Of a DNA stretch of 64,000 nucleotides, positions 1-10,345 are shown piece after piece (the stretch's first letter is position 1; each line of letters opens with the position of its first letter). The stretch comes from Gordionus sp. m RMFG-2023. Its lineage: Eukaryota > Nematomorpha > Gordioida > Chordodea > Parachordodidae. The position numbers were made by a program, and so were the translations under genes. A model generated the notes under the pieces. That model worked only from the letters and a program-made list of their open reading frames with translations. It was not told where the DNA came from and did not search any database. The DNA lies in contig NC_088775.1 in assembly GCF_954871325.1 (NCBI RefSeq), forward strand, positions 58,133,561 to 58,197,560. The letters run 5' to 3'.

Positions 1-606
1 CCTCGACAAACCTTTATGTCCCTCATGAAGAACATTTAGAATCTCTTTTCTTAGCGATTGGGGAATAACAATCTGCTCTCCCTTAAAAATACAATCATTT
101 TTAATAAACAACAACTTACCTAGCTCCATATACTTTAATCTGTGTGAAATCTCCCACTTCATTCAAAATAAATTGTTTAACTTTGATAAGTTCTAAATCT
201 TCCACAGTCTCTCTTCTAATCATATCTAAATTATTCAAAATTCTCTGGTCCCTTAAATCATTATCAATATTAAAAAAACAAATAACATCTTCCTTTATTA
301 ACCTAGATAAACCATCAGCAATAAATTGATCTTTACCCCTCCTGTAATTAATGTCAAAATCAAATCCAGCTAAACAAAAAGCCCATTTCTGTAGCCTTGG
401 CGACATATTGTAAAGTTTAACCGGATCTGTTCCAAACAAATTAACTAGAGGTTTATGATCCGTAAAAATTTTAAAATTTCTCCCTACTATATATTCCCTC
501 CATTTCTTAACAGCCACAACAACCGAAAAACCTTCTTTCTCAATAATTGAATATCTTTTCTCAGCACCCGTCCAGGCTTTTGACATAAACTTAGTGCTGT
601 AAACAT
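1..606 (-). pseudogene. gypsy 1 RNase H end and integrase zinc-binding start
   Basis: Motifs FTDHKPLVNLF and IADGLSRL mark the second half of a gypsy RNase H. Further towards position 1, the sequence reads VVIPQSLRKEIL...HEGHKGL-like, the beginning of the H2C2 zinc-binding part of a gypsy integrase, before the window ends. The remaining integrase and the LTR lie outside. Confidence 0.75.
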
Positions 607-1686
607 TTTTAAAAAAATCGAACGCGTTCGCGTTCAACGTTCATTGACAAAAATCGAACGCGTTCACGTTCACGTTCAAATTCAAAAAAAGGAACGCGTT
701 CAAGTTCGTGAACGCGTTCATGCGTTCAAAATTTTATGATAAATTTTTTTTAAAATTTAATTTAATATAAATAAATGCCTTATATTTTTCAACCCAATAT
801 ATTAGCCATGATAAAAAATAAAAGTTTTATTTTGATAATATAATTATAAATACAATATAATAGAGCGATAAAAAAATAAATTTATAAAAAAATTTTCTTA
901 TTAATTTTTAATAATTGCTTTTCAAAATTTTCATCTGATAGGCATGAACGCTTGGCACTTAATACAGCGTTAGCTATACTAAAAACTCGCTCAACAGGGG
1001 CAGATGAAGGGATTGCGGTGTTATACTTGATAAACAATTCTTTTAAAAGGGGGAATTTATTAAAAACATTTAATGTTTTATCCATTGTCTCAAAAAATTG
1101 AGCTATGTTATCATCCTCCAATCTGCCCTCTTCTTCCTCGTCAAAAAAAAGGATATCTCGGAATTGATTTTAAAACAGTGAAATATTTTTGATAGGGCCA
1201 TGGTAATTCTAATTCACTAATATTGAATTTTTATTTTAAGAATCTGATGATGAAATATTTATATCCTTGCAAATCCTAATCTATTAAATTAAAATATAAA
1301 ATATTCAAATTAATAAACTTTAATCTTATCTTCTCTAGCAGTAGCACGTTATGGTACGTTAATTGCAATATGAAAGAGGAAAAAGTAAAAACAGCTGATT
1401 AAAAAATATAAGACTTTTTTGTTAAAAAATTGGATTAAATATTAATTTTTCAAATAAATAAAAATATAAGACTTTTTTGTTAAAAAATGCGGATTAATAT
1501 TAATTTTTCAAATAAATAAAAATAAAAAGTGTTTTTAAAATTGAACGAACGTAAAATTGAACGCGTTCATCAAAGAAAAGGAACGCGTTCACGTTCAAAG
1601 TTCGTCAAAAAAAAGGAACGCCGTTCATCACCTTTTTTCAAAAAAGCGAACTTCGTTCACGAACGCGTTCATTTTGAACGCGTAAA
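607..1686 (-). mobile_element. hAT-like element with GAACGCGTTC palindrome clusters at both ends
   Basis: About 1.08 kb inserted in the RNase H region of gypsy 1. Both ends are crowded with GAACGCGTTC, a perfect 10-bp palindrome, and variants such as GAACGTTC (about 618-725 and 1545-1682). They form subterminal repeat arrays that can fold on each other. The flanks share GTAAAC (594-603 region and 1682-1690), a plausible partial target duplication. Inside, 882-1121 on the minus strand encodes a hAT dimerisation-domain remnant. A ~70-bp tandem duplication (AAATATAAGACTTTTTTGTT unit) lies at about 1405-1525. Exact ends are uncertain by about 10 bp. Confidence 0.7.
882..1121 (-). pseudogene. hAT transposase C-terminal dimerisation fragment
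   Basis: 79 residues containing PSSAPVERVFSIAN and LSAKRSCLSDENFE, the hallmark C-terminal hAT dimerisation block. No RNase H-like catalytic core precedes it, so this is only the tail of a transposase of some 600 residues. It lies inside the GAACGCGTTC-ended element and shows that element to be a deleted hAT derivative. Confidence 0.75.
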
Positions 1687-2049
1687 CTCAATAGGCCTTT
1701 CAAGACCATCCTCTTCAATATGAAATAAAACAGCACCCATACCTTTATTAGAGGCATCAGTAGAAATAAATAAGTTTTTACTTCTGTCATAATGTGCAAG
1801 AATTGGTGCATTGCACAATCTTTCTCTAATCTCATCAAAACTAGTTTTTTCCTTAATTCCCCAATAAAATTTTATACCCTTTTTAAGCAATTCATATAAA
1901 TTAGTTGCCAATTTAGAAAAACCTTCAATGAACCTTGAATAATAATTCATCAGACCCAACCACGAATGCAATTCTTCCTTACTATTAGGTTCAGTCATGG
2001 TACTTATAGGATCTATCTTTTCTTTAATTGGCTGGTATACCTTTGTCAC
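1687..2049 (-). pseudogene. gypsy 1 RT thumb and start of RNase H
   Basis: Shows EELHSWLGLMNYYSRFI, typical of the gypsy RT thumb/connection, and STDASNKGMGAVLF, the beginning of RNase H. The coding sequence is interrupted at its C-terminal side by the hAT-like insertion. The rest of RNase H resumes beyond the insertion at 116-605. Confidence 0.8.
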
Positions 2050-2509
2050 TTATCAAATAACCTAAATACTTAATACTCTCTTTGCAAAATTCACTTTTTT
2101 TAACATTTCCAATCAGCCCAAACTCCAACATTCTTTCAAACACTCTTTTTAATTTATAAAAATAGTCTAACTTATCCTTACCAAAAATTAATAAATCATC
2201 TAAATAATAAATGACCCCCTTAATATCAGCAAATATTTCGTCCATAGTCTTCTGGAAATACGCAGTCGATACTGTAAGCCCAAAAGGTAGTCTATTAAAT
2301 TGAAAAAGACCCTTGTGTGTGGAGACGGTCAAAAATTTGGAAGTTTCTTTAGATACATGAATTTGCAGATACGCCGATGAGAAATCTATCTTTGAAAAAA
2401 ACTTTCCATTACCTACTTTAGCAATTATGTCATTAATCCTTGGAAGCGGATATTCGAACCTTTCTAATTGTGGGTTTACAGTAACTCTAAAGTCAGCACA
2501 AACTCTCAA
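2024..2509 (-). pseudogene. gypsy 1 reverse transcriptase fragment
   Basis: Contains the family motifs VCADFR, FSKIDFSSAYLQ, FNRLPFGL and YYLDDLLIF (the YxDD box), then the FLGY-like KYLGYLISDKGI. This is the palm of a Ty3/gypsy reverse transcriptase. It is followed on the minus strand by the connection and RNase H region, which starts in the next open stretch (1669-2049: STDASNKGMGAVLF). Confidence 0.85.
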
Positions 2510-2580
2510 CGTATTATCTTTTTTTTAACTAACACTAATGGAGTGGCCCATTGTGAAAATCTGACAGGCTTAATTACTCC

Positions 2581-3942
2581 CTACTGTCGCCATTGTTCTA
2601 TAGTGTTTTCTAATTCTTCTTCTAACTCAAAGGGCACTCTCCTGGCCTTAACAAATTTTGACTTAAAGTTATTTTTTAATAAAATGTCTATTTCCAAATT
2701 CTTAACTTTTCCAATTCTATCATTAAAAACACAGTCAAATTTCTTAATTAGTTTGTTGACGTCACAACTCTCTTCAAAATACCCTTTTTTAGTAAATAAC
2801 GATTGAATGACATAATTTTTTTTATAAAATTTATCAGTATCTTTGAAAGTATTGTCAAAAGTTAAAAAATTCACTCTATCTCCTATCTCATTATTTAAAA
2901 TAGTGTTTACATCAACGTTGAATTTGATTATGTCAAATTCTTTAATCCTGTCTTGACCACATAGAGGTGGTCCCTCCCCATCCAAAACATAAAAATTTAA
3001 ATATTTAATTGTATTCAAATATTTAACCTTAATATTCGAGACCTGACCAACGACTGTGATAGGAGAACCCTCATAAGAGAATAATTTTTTAGAACAATTT
3101 TCCAACTCAATTTCTTCAAAATTCTCCAATTTTTCAAAATCTTTAATGGGCAAGGATGTCACCGGAGAACCCGTATCTATCAAAAAAGAAAAATTAAGAT
3201 TATTAAGTTGCATATTAATCATAAAATCATTAATAAAATTTATCTTATTCCTTGGCCTCAAATTATATGACGTTTGTATAATTTCTTGTTTTTTGAAATT
3301 GTTGTTGTTATCGTTGTAGTTGTTGTTTTTGTTGTTGTTGTTGTAGGTCCTACCATTATGCTTGTTTTCATTCCATGTCGTATAGCATTGTGCACCATAT
3401 CTGTCATCTTTTCTCCATGTATCTTTTTCAATGAAGGACTTTTTATTATTAATCTCCAATGATTGGCATTTGACAACAATCTCCTCAATGATAATCAAGT
3501 CTGTCGTGTTTTCTTCTATCAATCTTGTTTTTAATCTCTCATTGTGACAATTAATAATGAATTGAACCGCTATCAATTCTGAATTAAGACCAGATCCGCA
3601 CGCCTTCAGCCTGTCCAGATATTCTCTGGATGACTCTAATCTATCTGGTTTAGAACTAAAAACTTCCATTATACGTGTAATTTTATTTTTTTCAACCTTT
3701 TTTTGTATCAAATCCTTCATTTGTTCATAAGATAAATTATCAATCGAATCCATTATACTCACCGCCAAATCTCTATTAATTGTCTCGAACAGTTTATATT
3801 TCTTCGTAGGTTCATCAGTTATGTTTTCGGCAATAAATTTTAGATCAAGGGTTTTGAGTAAGACTTTTATGTTATTATTACCATCCTCCACCATATTGGA
3901 CAAGAATAAAATTGTTGAATTTGTGAATAGCTTTATTTGCAA
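2581..3942 (-). pseudogene. gypsy 1 gag-like region plus aspartic protease
   Basis: A long open stretch of about 450 residues. The N-terminal half is gag-like without a clear zinc knuckle, followed by an Asn-rich linker encoded by a GTT/AAC-rich tract near 3300-3350. A protease motif LIDTGSPVTSLP follows, then sequence leading into reverse transcriptase (ARRVPFELEEELE). Gag and protease-pol appear fused in one frame, as in several Ty3/gypsy lineages. Part of a fossil element; no host function is implied. Confidence 0.8.
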
Positions 3943-4001
3943 GTATTATTGGACAAGAATAAAATTGTTGAATTTGTGAATAGCTTTATTTGCAAGTATT
4001 A
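3896..4001 (-). repeat. tandem duplication, 53-bp unit, twice
   Basis: The unit starting ATTGGACAAGAATAAAATTG is repeated back to back without visible change. It overlaps the first codons of the gypsy 1 open stretch and probably lies in the leader of that element. The identity of the two copies suggests a recent slippage or repair event. Confidence 0.85.
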
Positions 4002-4690
4002 ATTCCGAATAATTTATTATATAAAAATCGCATCGAATATAAAAAAAACAAGTGATACAATATTAAACGTTTTCATAAAAAATATCTATATATATCTCTA
4101 TCGTAAATCAATTTATGGTAAATAAATTGTGGCTAAAGGCTTCATATATAAAAATACAATAATTATTACATGTAAAAAGTAATATCGATTAAATATATTA
4201 AGAAATTACATTAAGAAATAATAGCGTACAAAAGCGTAAATGCAACAATAGAGAGCATAGAGAGAGAAGAATATCTGAGGAGAATGCAAAGAATTATTAT
4301 ATTACAATATGTAGAAGATGGAAAACTATTAGTGTTATTAAACGGCTCGATATTTGGAAAAGACTAAATCAATATTTTAGCCATGGATATTATGCAAGCC
4401 TAAAGATTTTGCACCCAAAAAAGTTTGGACATCTATTAAGGATATCTTGAGATTAGCGTCATATAGTTTAGTGAAAATATTGGTTAGCATTTTTAAAGAG
4501 AAATAAAAATTAAGTGAATATTAATAAATAAAAATATAAGGGAAAAAAAATCATAAGAAGTTAAAATATTATTATGTAGAATGAAAAGGGGGAAAGAATT
4601 ATAAAAAAATCATAAAAAGTTAAAATATTGTTATGTAGAATGAAAAGGGGGAAAGAATTATATAAATTAACATAAAAATAGAGAAGTGAA
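4002..4690. other. intergenic AT-rich sequence with a 62-bp tandem repeat
   Basis: No coding region was recognised. A roughly 62-bp unit containing TTATGTAGAATGAAAAGGGG occurs twice at about 4547-4672. Sequence around 4330-4450 weakly resembles 17830-17930, perhaps a shared decayed repeat. Confidence 0.5.
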
Positions 4691-5097
4691 GAAAAATGAC
4701 AGGTACAATAAATAAATTATATATAAAAAACAAAAAAATGATCAAAAATGAAAAGAAAAATGACTTAAAGATACTAGATTAGAAATAAAAAGGAAAAATA
4801 AAAAGATAAAAAATTTTAAAAAAAATTGACAAGAAATAAAATATTTTAACTTTTTTTAAATATTTAAAAAAATAACAATTTTCCTTTTTTGACTGGGAAT
4901 TTTACTTTTCTGATTGACACTATTCCTTTTGCTTTGGGACTTTCTCTTGTGGTTGACACTTTCACTTTTTTGATACCTGTTCCTTTTTTGATCGGACATT
5001 TTCCTAAGCCTTTCGAACTTTTCCTTTATACTTTTCATTTTTTGATTGTATGTACCTTTTCCTTTTTTGTTTGACATTTTTCCTTTTTTAATCGGAC
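4690..5097. mobile_element. truncated inverted-repeat element, CCTTTTTTGATCGG motif family
   Basis: Carries many copies of the motif CCTTTTTTGATYGGAC (about 4860-5095) in one orientation and complementary GATCAAAAATGAAAAG-type sequence at its left. It is the same style as the complete element at 7155-7875. It stops abruptly at about 5097, where hAT-A copy 1 begins, so one end is missing. Confidence 0.5.
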
Positions 5098-6819
5098 CAT
5101 TTTCAAATTTCTAGTCAAATAATAATTATGAAACTTCTTGTCCACAGGGAAAAAGAAATTGCAACCTTGTCCAACGAGATATAGTCTCCGCCATCAAGCA
5201 GTAACAGCTTTTATGGAGTTAGAAGAGCCAATTATTTGCTATTACTGAAATATCACAATGGACTGAAAGAAATATTTCCTCAGAAGCCAGAAAGTTATTG
5301 GATTCAATACTTATTCCAAATTTTATTTCTCATTAGAATGTATTATTTAATTATACAACTATTTTATATATTACTTTTCAAAAACATGACATTGACTTGA
5401 TTAAGAAGATGAGAATAGTGAATAGCATTTTATTAGAACTCAAGGAAATTAAAGAATTTCATAATTTATATGTTATTGTTGGATCAAAAGCAGAGCTATA
5501 CGTGTTTTGTCTCCCTCGACTTGTTGCAAGGCAAGCTCATCGTTAAAACATTAATATAGGAGGAGTAGAAGAGTTATCTAAGATACAGATACATTTATAA
5601 CCCAATTAATTTTTAATTCATCATGCAGCACTTACCAATTTGCAAATATTACTTCTACAAAAGTCTTCCCAACCTTTTTCAGATGGTGATAGAAAAAAAA
5701 ATATTTGTTAGATTTATATCATGAAGATGTTAAAGTATCTTATGATACCTTATTAGCTGAATAACTATATTTATAAGATTAACTATGGTTGATATAGTCC
5801 CAAAAAAATGCTATGGATGCTCTGCATTATTTCAAACATATTTTAGATTATATTCCCAATGTATTAAAAGGGTTTATATATATTAGCAACTTTTCCCAGT
5901 AAACTAATGAGAGAACATTCCCTTTTTTAAGAAGAATAACAGATCCCTGCAGAAGTACCATTTGCAAGGACCGGTCCGGATTTTTTTTGAAAATTTTTAC
6001 GGCCCGGCCCGGGTTTTTTTAAAAGGCCAGGCTTTTTTTTAAATAAAATTTTCAGGGTCGGCCCTGATTTTTTTAAAATAAATTATATTTATTTTTGATT
6101 TTTATAGCTAATAATAACAATTTAAAATGTAGGCTTTTTTAAAATATAGAGCCCGGCCTGGGTGTTTTTTTTAAATAATTCAGGCCCAGCCCGGGTGTTT
6201 TTTTAAAAAAATGTGGGCCCGGCCCGGGTATATTTAAAAAGGTTAAAATACGGTCCAGCCCGAAGGCCGGGCTTGCAGGTCTTTGAAAAACATCCAAGAA
6301 GTACAACTTCTGAAAGTAGATTGAAAGGTTTGTATCTTTTAATATTCATAGGCATTTGGCGACAAGCAAGGATGGGATTATTGAAAAATTAGCTCGATCC
6401 CAACAAAAATTAGATTTTACAAATATATAACATACAAAATGCAATTATTCCTAAGAAACTTTTTGTGTATTAATTTATATTTCCAACTTTAAATTTTTTA
6501 TACTTTATATATAAATTTTAAAGGCTCGAAATTCAAATTTTTGGGTCATTTAAGTGTATCTTATATTTTACACATTTATTTTATAGTTTTTCATATACCG
6601 CCAGTTATATCCGTTTTTTAATTCACATTATTTTATAGTTTTTATATGCCAGTTTATACTTATAATTTTTTTTATAATTCACATTAATTTAAAATTGTGT
6701 ATTAGAAATAGTTATTAGTCATAATAAATTTATGCTTGATATTTTTAAAAAACAATAATATTTCTTAAAAAATTTTATTACCCCCCCCTCCTTAGACCAA
6801 ATTCCTGGGTACACGCCTG
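5098..6819 (+). mobile_element. hAT family A remnant, copy 1
   Basis: Decayed hAT transposon on the + strand. Clear relatives lie at 23894-25914, 9333-19680 (interrupted) and 46880-47517. Stretches recall hAT proteins: QPFSDGDRKKKYLLDLYHEDV-like and, towards the end, NERTFPFLRRI and STTSEKRLKGL (dimerisation domain). It is full of stops and frameshifts. The 5' end is missing at the junction with the preceding element. The 3' end is a C-rich tract followed by GGTACACGCCTG, matching the end CGTACGCGCCTG of copy 2. A GC-rich element is nested at 5959-6296. Confidence 0.7.
5959..6296. mobile_element. nested GC-rich hAT-type short element in hAT-A copy 1
   Basis: 338-bp insertion flanked by the perfect 8-bp target duplication AGAAGTAC (5951-5958 and 6297-6304), which splits a hAT dimerisation coding block. 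The interior is built of repeated GGCCCGGCCCGGGTTTTTTT-like modules, and one end reads GGCTTGCAGGTCTTTG. Such ends and 8-bp duplications are typical of non-autonomous hAT elements. The same insertion sits at the same site in copy 2 (25038-25382). Confidence 0.8.
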
Positions 6820-7154
6820 ACTAGTTAATTTATCAAATGCCATAATTTCATATATGTGACCTAATATAATTTTAAATTAAGAGATAATATGTACCAAATT
6901 GTTATAATAGGGTTAGGTAGTACATGTGAAATATGAAATGAGTTTTTCAATATTGATCTTAATTAAAGGTTATTTGAAGTCGTATGTGAGCCAAAAATGG
7001 TTATCTTTATTTGAAAATGATTTCTATTGAAAATGTTATTTAAAAAGATATAGAAATAATAACAAATGATTTAATTTAAAAAAAAGCAAATTTAAATGCA
7101 AAATCAATTTTTTCAAAACTTAAATGATATTGGATATTATATTATATTATATAT
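6820..7154. other. AT-rich sequence without recognised feature
   Basis: No gene or known repeat was recognised. A short (ATATT)n run precedes the inverted-repeat element at about 7135-7155. Confidence 0.5.
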
Positions 7155-7875
7155 GGAGTTTCCCATTCAAAAAAAAGATAAGTCTCGATAAAAAAAGAAA
7201 ATTCATGATCAAAAACTAAAAGGCCCAATCATAAAATGAAAAGTGTTAACGAAAATGAAAGATCCTATCGAAAGAGGAAAAGTTTGATCAAAAAAGAGAA
7301 AGTTCCACAAGATAAGGTGTTAATAAAAGATGTAAAATTCTCATTAAATAAGGAAAATCGTTATTTATTATATATTTTTTTAAAAAATTGATTTTTATAG
7401 GAAAAACCGAAAATTAAAGAAAAGCCAAAAATATGACATTTCAGGATTATTAAATAAAACCACAACAAAAACAATTTAAAAAAAATATGATAAATAATGA
7501 TATTCCATTTTTTTGAATGAAATTTTCTTTTTCTGATTGAATTTATTCTCTTTTTTGTGTGATTTTTCTATTTTGATTGGACCTTTTACTTTTTTTGGTA
7601 GAACATTTTCCTTTTCAATCGAAATTTTTACTTTTTTTGATTGGCCTTTTTCCTTCCTTAATCGGACTTTTCCTTTTTTGATCTTTACTTTTCCTTGGGA
7701 ACTTTCCTAAGTTATTTTTTCGTACTTTTCATTTTTTGATTGGACCTTTTCCTTTTTTGATTACTTTTGCATTTTTGATTATCTTTCCTTTTTTGATTAC
7801 CTTTCCATTTTTGATTACCTTTCCTTTTTGATTAACTTTCCTTTTTTGATCGGAACATTTTTTGAATGGGAAATC
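7155..7875. mobile_element. non-autonomous inverted-repeat element with subterminal motif arrays
   Basis: Ends are inverted: TTTCCCATTCAAAAAA on the left and TTTTTTGAATGGGAAA on the right. The left part carries repeated GATCAAAAA-type motifs and the right part many copies of the complementary CCTTTTTTGATTGG motif, so the whole element can fold back. There is no coding capacity. The target duplication could not be fixed, so the superfamily is not assigned. Confidence 0.65.
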
Positions 7876-8130
7876 TTGGCATATATATTTCCTAAATAGT
7901 AAATGGAATTAGCACATTTATTGCTTTTTGCAGAGGAACAGCAAATTAGTATGTGGTTTGGCACCTTAACCAGAGTTGTCACTGTGATTATAAAAAATTT
8001 TAAAGTTTTTATAACTGATCCAAATATTAAGAAGTTTTTAACTTTTGTAAAACTTTTTTAAATATCAATTTTTAACATACTTTTTATTCAAAAAATGTTT
8101 TTAAAACGTTACTTTATAAATCGTGTGAAG

Positions 8131-8451
8131 TCGAAATACTCCTGCTCTTTGGTCCGACTTGCACATATTAGGCTGGTTTCTGAGGGGCGAAAAATCGCAG
8201 GCTGAATTTGAAAAGGAAGCATTATCTCTCTGTTTACAAGCTATCGAAGTCGATAAAGGAAGAGCGTGGGAAATGTTGGACCTTCCTACCTGCCCTTGCA
8301 TAGCCTGGCAAGCCAATAGAGACCTCCTCTCTTTTGAAAGAGATCCCATTTGCACGATTAGCAACTTTTATAATCCTCTTCAACCCGATAAAATGGGATG
8401 CCCGGCCAAAGGGAATGACACCTGGTCGTGTTATAGATCAATATTTCCAAG
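8131..8451 (+). CDS. mesh: mesh exon: start of AMOP domain
   Basis: Open segment of about 107 residues from TPALWSDLHILGWF through DLPTCPCIAWQANRDLLSFE to GNDTWSCYRSIFP. The ALW...LGW stretch and the CPC with spaced cysteines match the lead-in and first half of the AMOP domain of arthropod Mesh, a membrane protein of smooth septate junctions in the gut. The acceptor AG is at 8129-8130, just after an in-frame stop at 8126-8128. The donor is AG|GTATAT at 8451/8452. The exon ends in phase 2; AG plus the first T of the next exon gives Ser. Upstream exons (signal peptide, NIDO) are not in view. Assignment rests on family recall, not a search. Confidence 0.8.
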
Positions 8452-8953
8452 GTATATTATTTCCACATTGTTGTATAATATTAAATTTACCCCCTTGAGT
8501 TAAGCTGACACTTCTATGGTAGGAGGAAGGTCACAGGATTGTCGTTGAAATAAAATAGAATAGAGGAAACAGGGGTGGAAGGTAGTAAAGATATGGATTT
8601 TCTAATTTTGATTTTCATTTACTTTTTTTGCTAATTTTGATTATTTTGATTTTCTTCTTTCTCTAAAAATATTTAAGTGAATAGGGGGTTAGGGGGTAGG
8701 AGGGTTTAATTTTTTAGAGTTAATATCGTTATTTATTGGGGGTGGGTGGCATGTTATAGGAAAGGGTTTAACTGATGCGTTTAAGCTATTGAGCGTTTCA
8801 GGATTAGTTGCCATTAATTTTCAAATATCGCTTAAACGCTTCAATTAGGCCCTAGCCGTAATTGCCACTAGATCGCAAAAATAATAAATTAAATAATTCT
8901 TTTCAAAAATGAAATTTAATATATTTAAATTATTTATCAAATATGTATATAAG
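8452..8953 (+). other. short mesh intron
   Basis: 502-bp intron between the two AMOP exons with GT and AG borders that keep the reading frame. No other feature was recognised, apart from a G-rich stretch at about 8680-8760. Confidence 0.7.
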
Positions 8954-9285
8954 TTCAAACGGCGCTGGCCAACAATGTTGCTACAAATCAAACGGAGAGT
9001 TAATGCTAAATCAAAGAGGTGAAACAGGGGCCGGCACTATAAAATTAGCTCATCCTAAAGGAACTATCGAAATATCGCCTTATGACCCCCGGAGATCTCA
9101 AGAACAGCAAACAAAATCAATTAACAGCGGGAAAAAAGCTTTTTATATTCCGATTGTTTCGAATTTGATGATTGATGAGTTCCCTGCTATGGCATGTTGT
9201 CACTGGACTAAATCTAGCATGTGCAAGGAATTTTTGAATAGACGTCCTTCTGATGATTGTCACGGTTATGAACCACCTAGAATAG
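8954..9285 (+). CDS. mesh: mesh exon: AMOP domain end
   Basis: Encodes SNGAGQQCCYKSNGELM, the hallmark GxGQQCCY block of AMOP domains, then a longer linker, and MACCHWTKSSMCKEFLNRRPSDDCHGYEPPRI, which in Mesh leads directly into the vWD domain. The acceptor is TATAAG at 8951-8953 and the donor ATAG|GTATGT at 9285/9286. It joins the previous exon in frame (phase 2) and the next exon at 20019 in phase 1, giving [12 protein letters not shown] across a 10.7-kb intron. Confidence 0.85.
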
Positions 9286-10345
9286 GTATGTTTTATTTAA
9301 ACGTTTTCAAATTATATAATATAGCATTTTAACACGCACTTATGCAGCCGGGAAGGGGGCAGAGGCAGAGAGACATGCCACCCCCCCCCCTACCTTCCCA
9401 AATCAAAAAATTTAGATACCGGCAAAAATATTTTTACAAATATTACTGTTTTATGATTAGAAATTTATATTTTATAATAATCATTCGTACCTCCAATCGC
9501 ATTTATATTCCAATTTACATTTATTTATCATATTCGCAACAGAAATAAATACGCTACTAATTTATCTATAAATTGATATCTTGTTTCAAATTTTCCTTTT
9601 TATCAACTATTTTAAAATTCCGAACAAATCATTTGAAAGTTTTTCGCTGCAAAACTAAGGTAGAATATATCAAAAAAGTGACATCGACTTGATTGAGACC
9701 TGAGAAAGACTGAAAGCATTATATTGGTACTTAAGAAAATTGGGCAAATGTAGACTACGAATTTCATGAATTTCATGTCATTATTAAGTCAAAAGCGGAG
9801 TTCAATGAATTTAATATTTCCTTACCTCGACCAAGCCAAGCCCATAGTTCCAATATTAATATAGGGTTAGGCGAAGAATACTAATAAATTATCCCCCTTT
9901 TAGACATTTTTATAACTCAAATGAATAAAAGGTTCTTGATTATCCAGGCAGTAGGGGAGACTGGGGTTAGGTGAACCGATTTTTACAAAATTGTTTATAG
10001 CTCCTGGTTTTTTTTAGATAATATAAAAAGCAATATATGATTGGACCTAAAACTATACTCTATAAAGGTGCCTTATAAAAAAATTCTAGAATATAATCAT
10101 TTTTTTGAAATTTTATTTTTTGTAAAAGTCGTAAATTTGCCCAACAAGCCCCAATAGCGGGGTGAGGCAAACCACTTCAAGGGGCTTCCTAAACCAATGG
10201 TTTTTTTAGGCCATAATAAATTGAAATGTATTTTTATTTATTAATAATGATACATATACTATAATTTTATTCTTTTATTGTTAAAAATATCATAATACAT
10301 ATAAATTGAAGCTAATTATATATAAAAATTGAAACTTAATTTTGG

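Larger units (their letters stand above)
1..4010 (-). mobile_element. Ty3/gypsy element 1, broken, cut by window start
   Basis: Fossil LTR retrotransposon read on the minus strand. Recognisable parts in gene order (right to left) are a gag-like region fused to an aspartic protease, reverse transcriptase, RNase H, and the start of the integrase with its zinc-binding region at the very edge of the window. A hAT-like element (about 607-1686) sits inside the RNase H region. No LTR was identified: the element runs off the left edge, and the right end beyond about 4010 could not be matched to a partner. It is broken in a few places as well as by the insertion, yet long open stretches survive, so it is not very old. 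Confidence 0.85.

Noticed and set aside
3274-3462. Valine-rich open frame on + (VVVIVVVVVFVVVV).
   Set aside because: Antisense reading of the Asn-rich linker in gypsy 1; a low-complexity shadow.
4856-5077. Lys/Ser-rich open frames on both strands.
   Set aside because: Produced by the repeated CCTTTTTTGATCGG motif of a truncated inverted-repeat element, not a gene.
7933-7990. Possible additional mesh exon upstream (TTTTTGCAG followed by EEQQISMWFGTLTRVV in frame).
   Set aside because: The acceptor looks good and the residues faintly recall the segment before AMOP, but there is no convincing donor and no firm family match.
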